Assembly (NCBI GenBank): GCA_000934385.1
Contig: KN880431.1
Span: forward strand, 434,001-498,000
Direction: 5' to 3'
Length of the DNA: 64,000 bases
DNA from: Cylindrobasidium torrendii FP15055 ss-10
Taxonomy: Eukaryota > Basidiomycota > Agaricomycetes > Agaricales > Physalacriaceae
This document shows, piece by piece, positions 35,250 to 46,887 of the stretch (the first letter of the stretch is position 1; each line of letters begins with the position of its first letter). The translations under genes and the position numbers were made by a program. The notes under the pieces are model-generated. The model ran no database searches, had not been told where the DNA came from, and saw only the letters and a list, made by a program, of their open reading frames with translations.

Positions 35250-38200
35250 ATGTCCCAAAACATATTCAAGAATGTCGCGTTTTTCATCCCAGAATGTGTC
35301 CCCGACTTTGAAGCCAAGGCACTGCAACATTCTTTGGAGGTCCACGGCGGCACCGCTACCACCAAGCTTGAGGAGGCGACCCACATAATAACCAATTCGG
35401 AAAGGTTCGCGGGTTGGAATGTAGTGACAGAGAAGCAAGTGGTCGTAACGGTGCGTGATTCGCGCCCCCATATTGGCTCTTTCATAACATTCGTTAGCCC
35501 CGGTGGGTAGAACGCTCAATCATCATCTCCAAACAACAGACGTACGCGCGCGTCTTTGCATGCTAGCGATTCACTAATGCAGACGCAGACCATCCCTGTA
35601 CTCCGCTGACCCTACCAAAGTCTTTTCTGGGATCACTGCTTGCGCTGCTGAAGATGTAAGAATCATGTGATCTCTAGTATAAAGGCGCTCAGCGTATTGT
35701 AGATTCCTTCGAACGACGTGGAGGTTTTGTCTGCAGGGATAGCAGCACACGGCGGTCTTTGGAGAACAACTCTCACTGTGGATGTAACCCACCTCTTCGC
35801 ATGTTCAGCCACCTCCAAGTCCTACGCAATTGCCCTAGCGCAACAGAACGCGACCCACATCAAGATAGTTCTGCCGCATTGGTTCGACGAATGTGTGCGC
35901 CTTAACCGCGGGAGTGTAGATGTGACCAAATTCGAATGGCCCGAGCCACCCTATTTATCTCCATCCGAAGACGCCAAACGATGGACCAAAACAGATCCTT
36001 TAAAGAAGACACTCTTTCGTACCATCCACGCAGATTCAGATGCTGAATTCGACCCAAATACACTGCCGAGCAAGAAGATATGGAAACAAGGCCGTTTTCT
36101 TCTGAGCCGGACCCTTGACTTTACTGCCCATCGCAGAGCCGCCTTTGAGGCAAGTATCAAGAATGCGGATGGCATTGTCCTTGATCCCGGGCTTGTAGGA
36201 GATGAGGAAGAGGAAATGGACCAGGTCGAAGAGTGCGACTACTTCTTAACGCGCTACCGGAGCGGTAAGGCGTACTTCCAAGTCAGTTCCACTCCCATGC
36301 CTATGTCTATCCAGTCCGACTCAGACTTTCATATTCAAGGCCGTGCGTTCGCACAAAACTATCGGGAATTTGGCCTGGTTCTTTCACGTACACGCCACGG
36401 GAAATATTTCCCGACCTGAAGATGAGCTTCTACACTATCCCGTCCCGCGCAAACCGATTGAGAAATTCTCCAATCATGTATGTCTTCATATTGCGTCCCA
36501 AAAGAGGTTTTCCTTAGGAATATCCAGGTCATTTCTATTTCCAACTATACTGGGGAGGGCCGCGAATACATCAAAAAGCTCATCGACGCCATGGGTGCTC
36601 AGTTCACTGCCAACATGTCCAGCAGCAACACGGTTCTCATTGCAGCACAGTCAGTCTCCTCTGTAAACTTCATTCATCAATGACTCAATCAGCCTCAGCA
36701 TGGGCGGGGCCAAAACCGACAAAGCGGTTCAGTGGTCGATACCGGTGGTTAACCACATTTGGCTGGAGGACTGCTTTTGCAGATGGCGGAATCTCACCAC
36801 CTCCGTGGAGAAGTATATTTACTATCCCCCTCAGGCAAACTTTTCGACCTATCTTGCTGAACGAGGTGTCCCGAAAATGGTGGTTGACATGGACCGCCTT
36901 GAGCAGGAAGAGACGGAGGATGCTGAGTATATCGCCTCACTCAACCGCAAGAACGGCACATCTCTCCGACGCGATAGCTCGCCAATCGCGGACCGCCCCA
37001 TCGTGCGAGGGTCATCGTCGCCGGCAAAGCCTGCTGCACCTACCACACCCAGGCGTTCAAATGCCAGGAAACCTTCAGTTGCAAACGGGAACAAGACCAC
37101 TCCTGTTCCAGGGCCATCAAAACGTAGATCATCGACCAAAATCGTTATCAACGAAGCAGATGCCTTAATGGATATTGACAATGAATCCGCCCCCAGAACC
37201 GCCCGTCGCTCCTCGGGGAGGGCGGCGACCAGCCAGAACACTGAGACCATGGAGGTTGATGAGCCATCGAAAGCAGTCACTCCCAAACCTTCCACCAAGC
37301 CATCCAGGAGGGGTCGAGAATCGCCCGAGCCAATCGCAATAGAAGAGGACGAACCAGTCGTGTTGCGGGTGGAAGAGCATTCGAAATCCAGAGGGAAGGC
37401 AAAGGGGGAGTCTGCTTTGGGTAAGGCCACGCATACTCAGGAAACCATGGATGTGGACGACGAACCTCGTACCCCTGTAGCCCGCAAGACTGCAAAGAAG
37501 CCATCGTCTCGCAAGCCTACCCCGATACAAATCGATTCTGATGAAGACGATATTGACCGCGAACTCGCTGCTAATGACAATTCCGCTTTAATGGCAAGGA
37601 GGCCGTCGCGCACCAGCAGCAAAATCGCGGAGGTCGCACCGACAAGACCCAAGACGGACGGACGCGAAGAAGTATCTATCCAGAAGCCTGAGCCAACCCC
37701 CAAACGTGGCCGCTCTGCTGCGAAAGGGTCCGACAATGAAGATGGAGGTCGATCTATTGCGGCAAAGACACGAGCGTCCTCCCGTTCACGGAAACCAGCT
37801 GCTAAGGACTCAGACGACGACACTCCGCCGGAGCCGCCTGTCAAGCGCAAGCCCTCCGCGCGCGGTCGCAAGTCAGCTACAAAGGAGCCCGACGCAGAGG
37901 TGCAGCAGGAACAACCACAGAACCGTCAGTCATCTAGACGGCGCAAGTCAAACGCGCAGGAACCAGAGGACAAGATAGAGGTAATTGAACATCGAACATC
38001 GAAACGGACGCAGGATGCGAAGGAGCAAAATGAGGATGAAGGCATGCCTCCACCTGCATTGAAGCCCCCATCAACACGTCGCAAGGTAGAAGTTGTATTG
38101 ACGCCTCGGAGCTCTCTTAGCAAGCTGAGTGCCTCAGCATCGAGCCCAGCTAAGCCCAGTAATAAGACTGCTGCTCCTCCCATAGCTGAGAGTCGAACTT

Positions 38201-39409
38201 CACCACCGCCGGAACCGATTGCCTCGACATCAAGTAGACCCACGCGCGCCGCGTCGACAAAGGGCACCCAAAAGCTACATGATCTCATGGAAGACCGCAA
38301 CCAGTACGACAAGGAACAGAAACAAGCGGCTCAGAAAGCGAAGCGGAGAGGCTCCGGGGTGCATGATACTGCAACCAATAAGCGGCGCGTGATAGAGGTG
38401 GAAAGCGACGATGAGGAGAAACCGAGGGCACCGAAGAGGCAGAAGGTGGAGAAGGGGCCTGGGAAAACGAAGGCAATCGAAATCAGTGACGACGAGGAGG
38501 CGCCGGCAGCGAAACAACCTACAGCAAGGAAGAAATCTAATGCCAAACCGGCTGCGAAGGGTGCTGCAGAGGATGACACGGAATCAAAACCGTGAGTGCT
38601 CCGGTGGTTCTCTTTCTCAGGGTCTAACTACGTCTAGGGCACCCGTCATCAAGGTCCTGACGAGTCAGATCTCCTTGAAAGAGCCAGTGATCAAGGTCAG
38701 CATGTTTTGCTGCCAGTATTCATTGTATTTACCAACTTTCGCAGGCGCTCAAGCTGCTAGGTGTGCGGTTCACAGAACGCGCATCAGACTGTACACATTT
38801 GGTTGTGCCGCACATCGTTCGGACGGAGAAATTCCTTTGCGCCATCGCAAAAGCGCCATACATCGTCACTGAGCAGTGGGCTACGGATTCTGCAAAAGCG
38901 AAAAAGATCCTTCGTATGTTCCATTTTCGATGTAAACCCTCGCGCTCTGACCGTCTCCAATGCAGCCGGAGAAGATTACAAAGTTGTTGACCCGACGAAT
39001 GAAGCCAAATACGGCATCAAGCTTGATGAAGTAATGGCTGCCGCTAAGCAGCATTTAGGGAATCTCTTTGCCGGGAAGACATTTGTCTTTACTCCTTCAG
39101 CGCCCGTGGCACCTGTGACACGGGATTTGCTCAAGAACGTTCTTCAAGCGCACAGTGGCAAGGTAAGACGATTGTGTATTCACCCATGTCGCCATTTGAC
39201 CTCCCATGGAGATGTACACCGGGAAACCCACTGCGGCTGCCATGAAGGATAGCAGCAGTCGATACCTCATATCGTGTGACGCGGATGAGACCATGTGCAG
39301 AGGGATCATGAAGGCGACGGGATGCAAGGCATATACGCACGAATTCATCCTGCTTAGTGCGCTGAAGCAGAAACTTCTGGTCAATGAGTACGAGCTGTTT
39401 AGTGATTAG
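35250..39409 (+). CDS. Multi-BRCT genome-maintenance protein, Rtt107/Brc1-like
   Basis: Rtt107 and Brc1 are BRCT scaffolds that bind phosphorylated H2A at stalled replication forks. The start at 35250 gives [21 protein letters not shown]-terminal BRCT repeats contain [57 protein letters not shown] and, after further introns, [21 protein letters not shown] very long low-complexity Ser/Pro/Arg/Lys region (about 36900-38590) carries many SP/TP sites. Two C-terminal BRCTs follow: [40 protein letters not shown], and [20 protein letters not shown] to [20 protein letters not shown]. The N-terminal repeats, linker and terminal tandem match the Rtt107/Brc1 layout; exact orthology would need a tree. 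The gene is head to head with ILS1, 177 bp apart. Confidence 0.85.
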
Positions 39410-39536
39410 ACTTATATATCTTGAAGCGCTCTCAGTGGGGTATGTATGTACATTATTTAGTTGGCCTGGACCACAGTTTGGATAATGATCGTGATGAAGT
39501 ATTTCAAGATATACAGGCTAAGTATTACATGATTTC

Positions 39537-41352
39537 CTACGAATTCGCCTCCAAGTTCTCGTTGATTGCTGCCAGCATCCGCTGCCTAGCCTCTTCCAAC
39601 AACCCTCGATCCTCTTCATCGTACACTGTCTCCAGTGCAGCAGGCCATCGTTCTGCGTCGAATGCCCTCTGGAACCTTGCACCAATGGTATGGTAGGACT
39701 CCGGATGTGTGCGCTTCAGTTTCTGGAAAAAGTCTGACACTAGCTTGACAGACTTTTGGGAGCGCAGATCACGTAGCCTAATACGCTGTATATCGGCCAG
39801 TACAGGCCAGGGAATAGCTGAGTACGTGAGCGGACGGTGGACCTTGTCGAACGGAGTGGCATCGCCAAAGTCGTCCATGACGGTCATGGCACGCTGAAAT
39901 CCGCCTTCGGGGGTCCAATGCTTCGCAGAAGACTCCTTTGCTGTTGTTAACGCACCCCAGCGCTCTATGTCGCGGGCCTGCAAATCATGCTCGACGCGAA
40001 GCGACTGGTTATACCATGTATGTGCCTCCCGCAACGCCTCGAAATCGTGGAGGAGGCTTGCAGAGGCCGATTCCTTCTCCGCCATCTCCGCTCGGAGTGC
40101 GTCCCTTTCGCCCTCGATGTCCTTCTTCTCTTGGTGCAGCATATCGTTACTCGTACGAAGCCGTGCGATTTCTGCATCCCGAGCCTCCATATCTTGCTTG
40201 GACGGCGTTTCAGGCGCTGCAGGGGAAGCTCGAGTCGTCGCTGCCTCTGCTTTGAGTGCATCCCGCTCTGTCTCGACCTTCTCTTTCTCCCGCCGTAGAG
40301 TTTCGGTACGCGCACGAAGCTCTGCGATTTCTTTGACGCGCACCTCAAGCTCCTTCTTGGATGCGTCCGCCGCCGCCTCTACAGCCTGAACTCGCGCTCT
40401 CGCCGCGTCTCCCTACGCTTTCCTTTTCTTGGCGGACTCCTCGACCTGGGCACGATGTTCGTCTGTGGCTCGCTGCGTCTCCACTTGCGCTGCTGCAATT
40501 TGAGTACTCAACGCCTTCTCTTTCTCTGCTGCCCGACGACTCTCTTCGGCCGCTTCTTGGAGCTTTCTTCGCAGCCCCTCATTCTCGGACCGGTGCACTT
40601 TGATTTCGGCGCGCAAGTCGTTCGCGAGAGTCTCTACTCGCGCTTTAGCGTCATGGGCAGCGTCGAAAGATGAGAGCGTCTGCTGTAAATTATGAATCTG
40701 CAGCTGCGCATCGTCGAGCTCGCGACTGAGACCAGCCACCTCCTTGTGCAACGCATCACTCTCCTTCTGGATGGAGTCATTCTCCTCGAGCAAGCGGTTT
40801 CCCTCTTTCCAAAGGGTTTCCATCCTCGCGCGTAACCTCTTCCTATCCTCGATTAAAGCCCGCTTCCGAGTCTGTAGAGCCGCATTCTCGTTTTCGACAG
40901 CCTCGCATCTCTGGGTGGCTTGCTCGGCTTTCTGCTCCTGGTTCTTGATGTATGCGCTTATGTAGGTGTTAACCAACCCAGGATAGCCTATGTCCTAAAG
41001 TTGATCAGAGATAACAGAGCAGTGATCATACCGCAAACATACCAGGACAGAAGAAGACTGCCGTTCTCTGCAAGCCGAGATCTCGAGCTGGACGCTCTCT
41101 CCGGACGGCGAACGGATACAATGCTTTGGGTGGTTCGCCAACTCCTTCACAGCTAACAGAAGGTCATTGCCAAAGTTAAAGCGTTAAAGGCTCATGCCCA
41201 CCGAGGCGTAAAGGTAGTTTCAAGCAACAGCAGTTGCGGCGGACAGGTCCAATATCGATAGCTTGGTCGAAGACGCGCCGTAGGTGGAGAGCTTCAACGC
41301 CATCTGGCACGTTTCGCACAAACAAAGTTACAGTAGGAGCAGGTGACAGCAT
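39537..41352 (-). CDS. Coiled-coil protein with conserved basidiomycete-type C-terminus; in-frame TAG or cryptic intron
   Basis: The start at 41352 gives MLSPAPTVTLFVRNVPDGVE. Introns join LPLRLA to VKELANHPKHCIRSPSGES and then to DIGYPGLVNTYISAYIKNQE. The middle of about 350 residues is continuous heptad-rich coiled coil. The C-terminal ~150 residues form a globular module with HRPLTYSAIPWPVLADIQR, KLVSDFFQKLKRTHPESYHT and RFQRAFDAERWPAALETVYD. This resembles an Agaricomycete-expanded domain usually reading FHPDRW at the last motif. A TAG at 40413-40415 interrupts the frame after ESAKKRKA, yet the same frame resumes at once. A 60-nt phase-0 GT..AG intron (40386-40445) would remove the TAG. 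Function is unknown. The gene is convergent with the Rtt107-like gene. Confidence 0.7.
40386..40445 (-). other. Possible 60-nt phase-0 intron containing the in-frame TAG
   Basis: On the minus strand the segment starts GTCGAG after CAG and ends GTTCAG. It is exactly 60 nt and phase 0 at both ends, so removal joins AQ to AVEAAAD without a frame change. It lacks a pyrimidine tract and has a weak donor. Confidence 0.4.
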
Positions 41353-41405
41353 TGCTGAAGGTAAGAGAAAGGGAGAAAGCTTAGATAGAGAGTCATGCTG
41401 CGCCT

Positions 41406-41413
41406 CTTATATA
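41406..41413 (-). promoter_or_regulatory. TATA box of the coiled-coil gene
   Basis: TATATAAG on the minus strand lies about 55 nt upstream of the proposed start codon at 41352 and supports that start. Confidence 0.5.
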
Positions 41414-41899
41414 CTTCCTTTGAGGCAAGAGTAACGGCTGTAAAGCGCGGCGTGTTGCGCTTCTGAGCGCGGGGCACTTTTGGGCGTCTAAGATCTGTCC
41501 AATCAAGCGCTGTAAAGATCCCTTTAAGGAAAAGAGGTACTTATGGTGGTGGTCCAAACTGTGCTCCCAAACGTACCATCGGCACCAGCAGTTCGAGGCC
41601 TTCAAAATACTATTGTGTTTGCTTTGTCCGTCCGTCCCCAGCTTGTTGTTCCTTGATAAGTCTAGTTCTTTTCAAGAGAAAAGAAAGGTCAATCTACCAA
41701 GTTGGTCGCCACTCGCTGGTTGAAGTCAGGCCAGTGGCAGTCTGCGGAAATCAATCTTGATCACAAGATCGGGAATCGGGATGCCACTCGACTCTTGCAT
41801 CAAGAGAACGCCATTGGCCATTCTATGTTAAGTTCTCGACATTAGTAAGTACCAAATACCACATGACGACAGCGTATCTCTCCTCCTTTCTCTACAACC
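41414..41899. other. Divergent intergenic region
   Basis: The region lies between the coiled-coil gene (-) and the HAD gene (+). It holds the two promoters and no recognisable coding or RNA feature. Confidence 0.5.
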
Positions 41900-42925
41900 A
41901 TGACCACAACGCTCGAAGGAATCGAGGTCCTCTTTTTTGACGTCTTCGGAACAGTCGTCGACTGGCGGTCGTCCGTCGTGCGCGAGCTAACGGACTTGGG
42001 TGCTTCCCTATCCTTATCGTACTCTGATTCGGACTGGGAGGAATTCACCCTTGAGTGGAGGAGGGCATACCTGACTGCAACGTGAGCAAGCCGCCCTCAA
42101 TTGGAGCGGCTAGTACAGGAAGATCTAACGCACTCGTTAGGAAACGCGTAGGCAATGGCAGCGGGACAGCGAACTTGAACGTCGATGAGATGAACAGAGA
42201 GGTACTTTCAAATCTACCATATTCTACTAGATTCTGATTCCTTGTGAGAATTTGGATAAAATGCTCTCTAGCGAGCGATGGGCTCAGCTTCGGGAAAAAC
42301 TATCGCCAGAGCAAACGGCTCACTTGAACCTCGTCTGGCGCCGTCTTCACGGTACATTATCTGTTATGCCTAGGTTGACATCACTCACCGTTTGTCTTAA
42401 CAGGTTGGCCCGACTCTGTTGAAGGTCTTGAGAGGCTTGAGCAGAAAGTTATCATAGTCGCGCTCTCGAATGGCAACGTTCGCCTTCTCACGGAAATGGT
42501 GTGTCTTCCACCTCATCGAGCTTGAAGAGGCGATCTCTGAGTACTGTCTACGAACCCCTACCAGGCTAAATTCGCTGGATTGCCATGGAATGTGATATTT
42601 TCGGCAGGACTGTTTGATTCATATAAACCGTGCGTTTTCACAACGTTTCGTGCTGAAGCAGAGGGCCGTTGACGCACATACAAGCGATCCACTTGTCTAC
42701 CAGCGTGCTATGAAGCATCTTTCGGTCAAGCCAGAAAACTGCGCGATGGTTGCAGCCCACGACTGGGATATCATTGCCGCTGCTAAACAGGGCATGAAAA
42801 CAGTATACGTACATCGCCCAGAAGAAGGCGATGTTCCCGAAGTAACTGTCCGAACCAAGCAGGACGGAGGAGACGCTGATTTTATCGTCCACTCATTCCT
42901 TGAGTTGGCTGATCTGCTGAAGTAG
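41900..42925 (+). CDS. HAD-superfamily haloacid dehalogenase-type hydrolase
   Basis: The start at 41900 gives MTTTLEGIEVLFFDVFGTVV. HAD motif I is DVFGTVVDW, with the nucleophile Asp at about residue 14. Motif II is VIIVALSNGN. Motif III is the Lys in the exon joining ...GLFDSYK to PDPLVYQRAM. Motif IV is AMVAAHDWDIIAAAKQG. Introns of 45-60 nt join TAT to KRVGNGSGTA and MNRE to NLDKMLSSERWAQLRE. Length is about 245 residues, as usual for type II 2-haloacid dehalogenases (L-DEX group). Many fungal members act on unknown small molecules, so true dehalogenation is only a family-level inference. The SNGN signature and Asp nucleophile context are typical of the L-DEX class. Confidence 0.88.
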
Positions 42926-43120
42926 TTGGAAAGCCGGTACAAATGGGGGGTTTCAAGCAAGTAATTCAACGGATTACAGATTGTATCGAGTATGCTGTAC
43001 TTGTAGCAAGATAGGGTATTAATGCAAGGATGAATGAGTGTATGGGGACGAGCCAGCGACCAATCTACTACGTATACAACGATGAAAAATAATATAGGTC
43101 CAAATGCGGGGCACGGAAGA

Positions 43121-44709
43121 TTACTGCAAGGGTGTTACTCATTGTACAGCGACAACTGATTGTGCTTACCGAACGTATCTCCTTATTCGCAGCACGCGCC
43201 TCTTTGAAGCGCATAGCACTGGCAACCCATGAAACCATGTCAATGTCCTTGGTTTCCTCGTCCTGAAGGAAGGGGTGGTCGAGTAGCTCTCGGTAGGTAG
43301 CTCGTTGTTGAGGTTCCTTGTGTAAGCAGGATGCTACCCACTCCTGAGCCGACTTGCTGTACTGGTCTGGCATGGGAGGAACCCTTCCTTCGATCAGGGA
43401 CCTCATCTGTAGAATTGGTGAGGTCGAGAGCCTCAAACAAATGAGATGAGAATTGACGTACATAACCCATAATATCGGCCGGGTTGTCGTAAGGGTACTT
43501 CCCCATAGCGAGTTCAAGTGCAGAGATGGCCAATGACCAGATGTCAGACGCAACGCCGTAGCCCTCTTGAGTGCCACCATATATCCGTTCGGGCTGCGCA
43601 GAATGATAGCGCTTAGGACAGGAAGAAATGTCACGTCTTTGGGGAACGCACCGCCATATAGATCTGGCAACCGATGACAGTCTGTGCTTTAGAGCGTTCC
43701 AAAAATCCTGCAGCTTTTGTTCAGATTTGGGACCTTAGGCCGCAGATCCCGCCAAGGCTTACCCGAGACACCAAAGTCACCTGACAACAACGTAAGCACA
43801 ATGAACATAAGTACAAGGGATGAGAAAAAGATGTGGGATAGAGTGAACAATGACTGACAGAGTTTGATCTGACCCTTGGTGTTCGCCAAAATATTTGTTG
43901 GTTTGACATCTGGAGGACGTCAAGGTTAATGACGGAAGCGTGACCAAGCAATGAACACGCCTCTATGAATGACTTCGAGCTTGTCTTTTAGGAACTTAAG
44001 CCCGCGAACTGTGCTCCCGAGGATTCTTGATAGAACGTCTTCAGGAAGACCTTCCCATGTTATGATTTCCTCGTTACACCGAAACTGTTCTCCAAGCTTG
44101 AAGGCTGTAAGTCCACGAACGTCCCCGCCATCCATATACTCGACGCAGATATTGACACATGATTCAGAGTAAAAGGCGCCCCAGAACATGAGAATTGAGG
44201 GCGCCACTGCGCTTTGAAGAATGTTAAGCTCCGTTATTATGGTCTTGAACTTGGTACTGTCGAGTTCTACTCGGATTTGCTAGTGAGGCGATTAGAAGGG
44301 CGTACAAGCATGACAGGACCACACGCCTCACCTTAATGGCCATTTCCAGCTTCTTCGGTTTGTAGAGCACTCGGTTCACCGTGCCGTAATTGCCGCGTCC
44401 AAGCTCCTCCCCGAGTTGCTCAAAGTCCTCCATTCGGACGGAGAACGATGCACCGTTGGAGAAGTTGACGCCGTTCTCATTGATACTAGCCTTTCCCTTG
44501 AAGTTGAGGGCGCCTGTGGCGGTGTCACTGTGGAGAAGCGGCCAACATGAGGACAGATGGCCAGATGAGGGATGCGCTGAGACGTACACAATATTGCTGA
44601 AGTCTTGGAAGTTTGTTTGGAAAGCTGGGGTGCCCCTCGAGTTGCCGAGGAAGGGCTTGCCTCGCCGTGCGAGGCCAGTTGAATTGGCGCGTGCTGGACC
44701 GCCTACCAT
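43121..44709 (-). CDS. MAP kinase kinase, Pbs2 type (HOG pathway), short N-terminus
   Basis: Pbs2 relays osmotic and other stress signals to the Hog1 MAPK. The start at 44709 gives MVGGPARANSTGLARRGKPF. Spliced exons give FSNIVDTATGALNFKGKAS, INENGVNFSNGASFSVRMED and the P-loop LGEELGRGNYGTV. VRGLKFLKDKLEVIHRDVKP is the catalytic loop. DFGVSG then leads to the activation segment FLERSKAQTVIGCQIYMAPE, with S-x3-T phosphosites, and PERIYGGTQEGYG. VNFSNG and RGLKFLKD are Pbs2-type signatures. Only about 90 residues precede the kinase domain, far fewer than in canonical Pbs2. The intron at 43910-43960 has a GC donor. The stop TAA at 43121 is created by the last splice; unspliced reading would end at 43068. 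Confidence 0.85.
43910..43960 (-). other. GC-AG intron inside the HRD codon of the MAPKK
   Basis: The exon ends CATAGAG and the intron begins GCGTGT and ends CTCCAG, giving His-Arg-Asp across the join. No GT donor nearby keeps the frame. Confidence 0.65.
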
Positions 44710-44808
44710 GGACGATGATGGAAGTGACTTGATGGAGGCTATACGATCGGCCCAGTGTGGAGTCCGGATCACGGCGCGATTTCCGGCGACGCGCTCGCCG
44801 GCATTCGC

Positions 44809-46629
44809 ATGTCTCCTCCTACCGTCACCAATGGCGATCCGCTACCACCACCCGTCATTCAGCCGGGAGGGACGTATTCCATCCAGGCACGCTGACATTT
44901 ATTGCCAGTTTATCACTATTATTTACGCCTTCACAGGACATCCACGTCGGCTGCAAGGTCCATATTCTCAGAAAAGATGCCGACGGCAAAGAAGAGGACC
45001 GAAAGGCAGAAATCTTGTCAATACGCGACAAACCCGTGAACCAATACGCAATACAAGCAGGGATGATAAGCGATAATGGCTCCCGTGATTCAGCAGATCA
45101 GCTGGAGTACTTCGTGCATTGGGAGGCTTTCAACAAACGCCTGGATGAATGGGTCCCCGGGTCGCGCATCGTCCTTGCTCAAGAACTCACGTATCCTCAA
45201 CCGAAAGCCCCCCCAAGCAAGAAGGAGAGCACTTCAAAGGCGCCTCCAGGGAAAGCACCGCGCCAACCAAACCAGAACTTACTGAGGCGCGCGACCACCA
45301 ATGCAGCCCAAGCCTCGCCAACACCGACAATGTCGTTCCATACCCCAGACTTTGCTGCCTCTCCATCCCCTGCGCCACGCGCGCCCAAACGCAAGCAGCA
45401 TCCAGAAGAAGAGGAGGAAGAAGAAGGGCCAGATGAGCAGGAAGGGGATGCGGACGCCGACACAGAAATGGACGTCGACGAGGACGGAGAGGAAGCCTTC
45501 GATATCAACGTCTCCCCAGAAACACAGACGCAGGCATCGACTGGTACCTTTAGCAAGGAACAAGAGATAGAAAAGCTTCGTACGTCGGGCTCCATGACAC
45601 AGTCCATATCCGAAATCACTCGCGTCAAGAACCTCAACCGTCTCCAAATTGGCAAACACGAGGTCGAGGCCTGGTACTTCAGTCCATACCCACAGGAGTA
45701 CGCCCATCTCCCACTCCTTTACATTTGCGAATTCTGTCTGTCGTACTTTGCTTCCCCAATGATGATTTCGCGCCATCGAATGCGCTGCACACTCTTGCAT
45801 CCTCCCGGGAACGAAATATATCGCCATGAAGATATTTCCTTCTTCGAAATTGACGGGAAGCGCCAACTCCAGTGGTGTAGGAATCTGAGCTTAATTTCAA
45901 AATGTTTCCTGGACCAGTGCGTGCAACACCATTGTATGCATTGGTGGTGCAAGCTGACCCAGTCCTTTAGCAAGACGCTTTACTATGATGTGACCCCATT
46001 CATGTACTACATTATGGTAATCGCCCTTGCATGGCGTTGAAAGTCTGCTCACACCTGCCTCCCAGGTTCAACGCGATGACACTGGCTGTCATATCATCGG
46101 GTACTTTTCGAAAGAGAAGGAATCAGCCGAGGGATACAACGTTGCTTGCATCCTCACACTCCCGCAACACCAACGACACGGCTACGGGAAACTCCTCATT
46201 GAGTTCTCGTACGAACTGAGCAAGGTAGAGGGAAAGCTTGGTAGTCCAGAGAAACCGTTGAGTGATTTGGGTCTACTGGGCTACCGCGCGTACTGGGCCG
46301 AAATCATCGTCGAGTACCTTATCGGGGTAGGCGCTGACCGTGAAGTGAGCATCGACGAGATCGCACACAAGACCGCCATAACGCATGCGGACGTGCAGAA
46401 TACGTATGTTCTTGAGTTCAAATGGTTGACTCGTAATCTGACCTTTTGCAGATGTGTAAACCTACAACTCATCAAGCATTTCAAAGGGCAGAACCTTATC
46501 TGTCTAACGAATGCCGTTCTGGAGCGTCATGAGAAGTCAAAGAAGAAGAAGAGGAGACGCATTGAACCTTCGTGCCTCAAGTGGAAGCCGCCAGTATTCA
46601 CTCGCGACCAGCTGCGGTTCGGGTGGTAG
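44809..46629 (+). CDS. ESA1: MYST histone acetyltransferase Esa1 (NuA4 catalytic subunit)
   Basis: Esa1 acetylates H4 and H2A N-termini within NuA4. The start at 44809 gives [20 protein letters not shown]; a 50-nt GC-AG intron joins YSIQ to [20 protein letters not shown]. The chromo-barrel (tudor-knot) domain covers about residues 25-100 and includes [21 protein letters not shown] low-complexity acidic linker follows. The MYST domain shows [20 protein letters not shown], the C2HC finger [78 protein letters not shown] (catalytic Cys and acetyl-CoA loop QRHGYG) and [20 protein letters not shown]. The C-terminus ends TRDQLRFGW, the usual Esa1 ending. Length is about 530 residues. Confidence 0.95.
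44887..44936 (+). other. GC-AG first intron of ESA1
   Basis: The exon ends ATCCAG and the intron begins GCACGC and ends TTCACAG. The phase-0 join gives SIQ-DIHVGC. No in-frame GT donor was found. Confidence 0.6.
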
Positions 46630-46887
46630 AGTTATATGCTTACGCTTTGGAGGATATTGTATGTACTACGTAGCTGTATTTAAAAAGATGTTTGTTCGGT
46701 CCTGTGCTTTGACAAAAAATCGGTGCGACAAGCAACAATCAAGTGTGGCGCTTGCCGGCTATGTACCCTCGGCAACCACGAGTAAAACGGTAGCCGGAAA
46801 CTCTGGACCTCAGTGTTCTGCGACTTGGTTTACCTTGCTTTCATCGATACCACCATCCTCTTTGCCAGCAAACCGCGCAGATTCAAC

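Noticed and set aside
43068..43120. C-terminal extension of the MAPKK to 43068
   Set aside because: It reads through a good GTAAGC..CAG intron; splicing places a stop directly after KEIRS.
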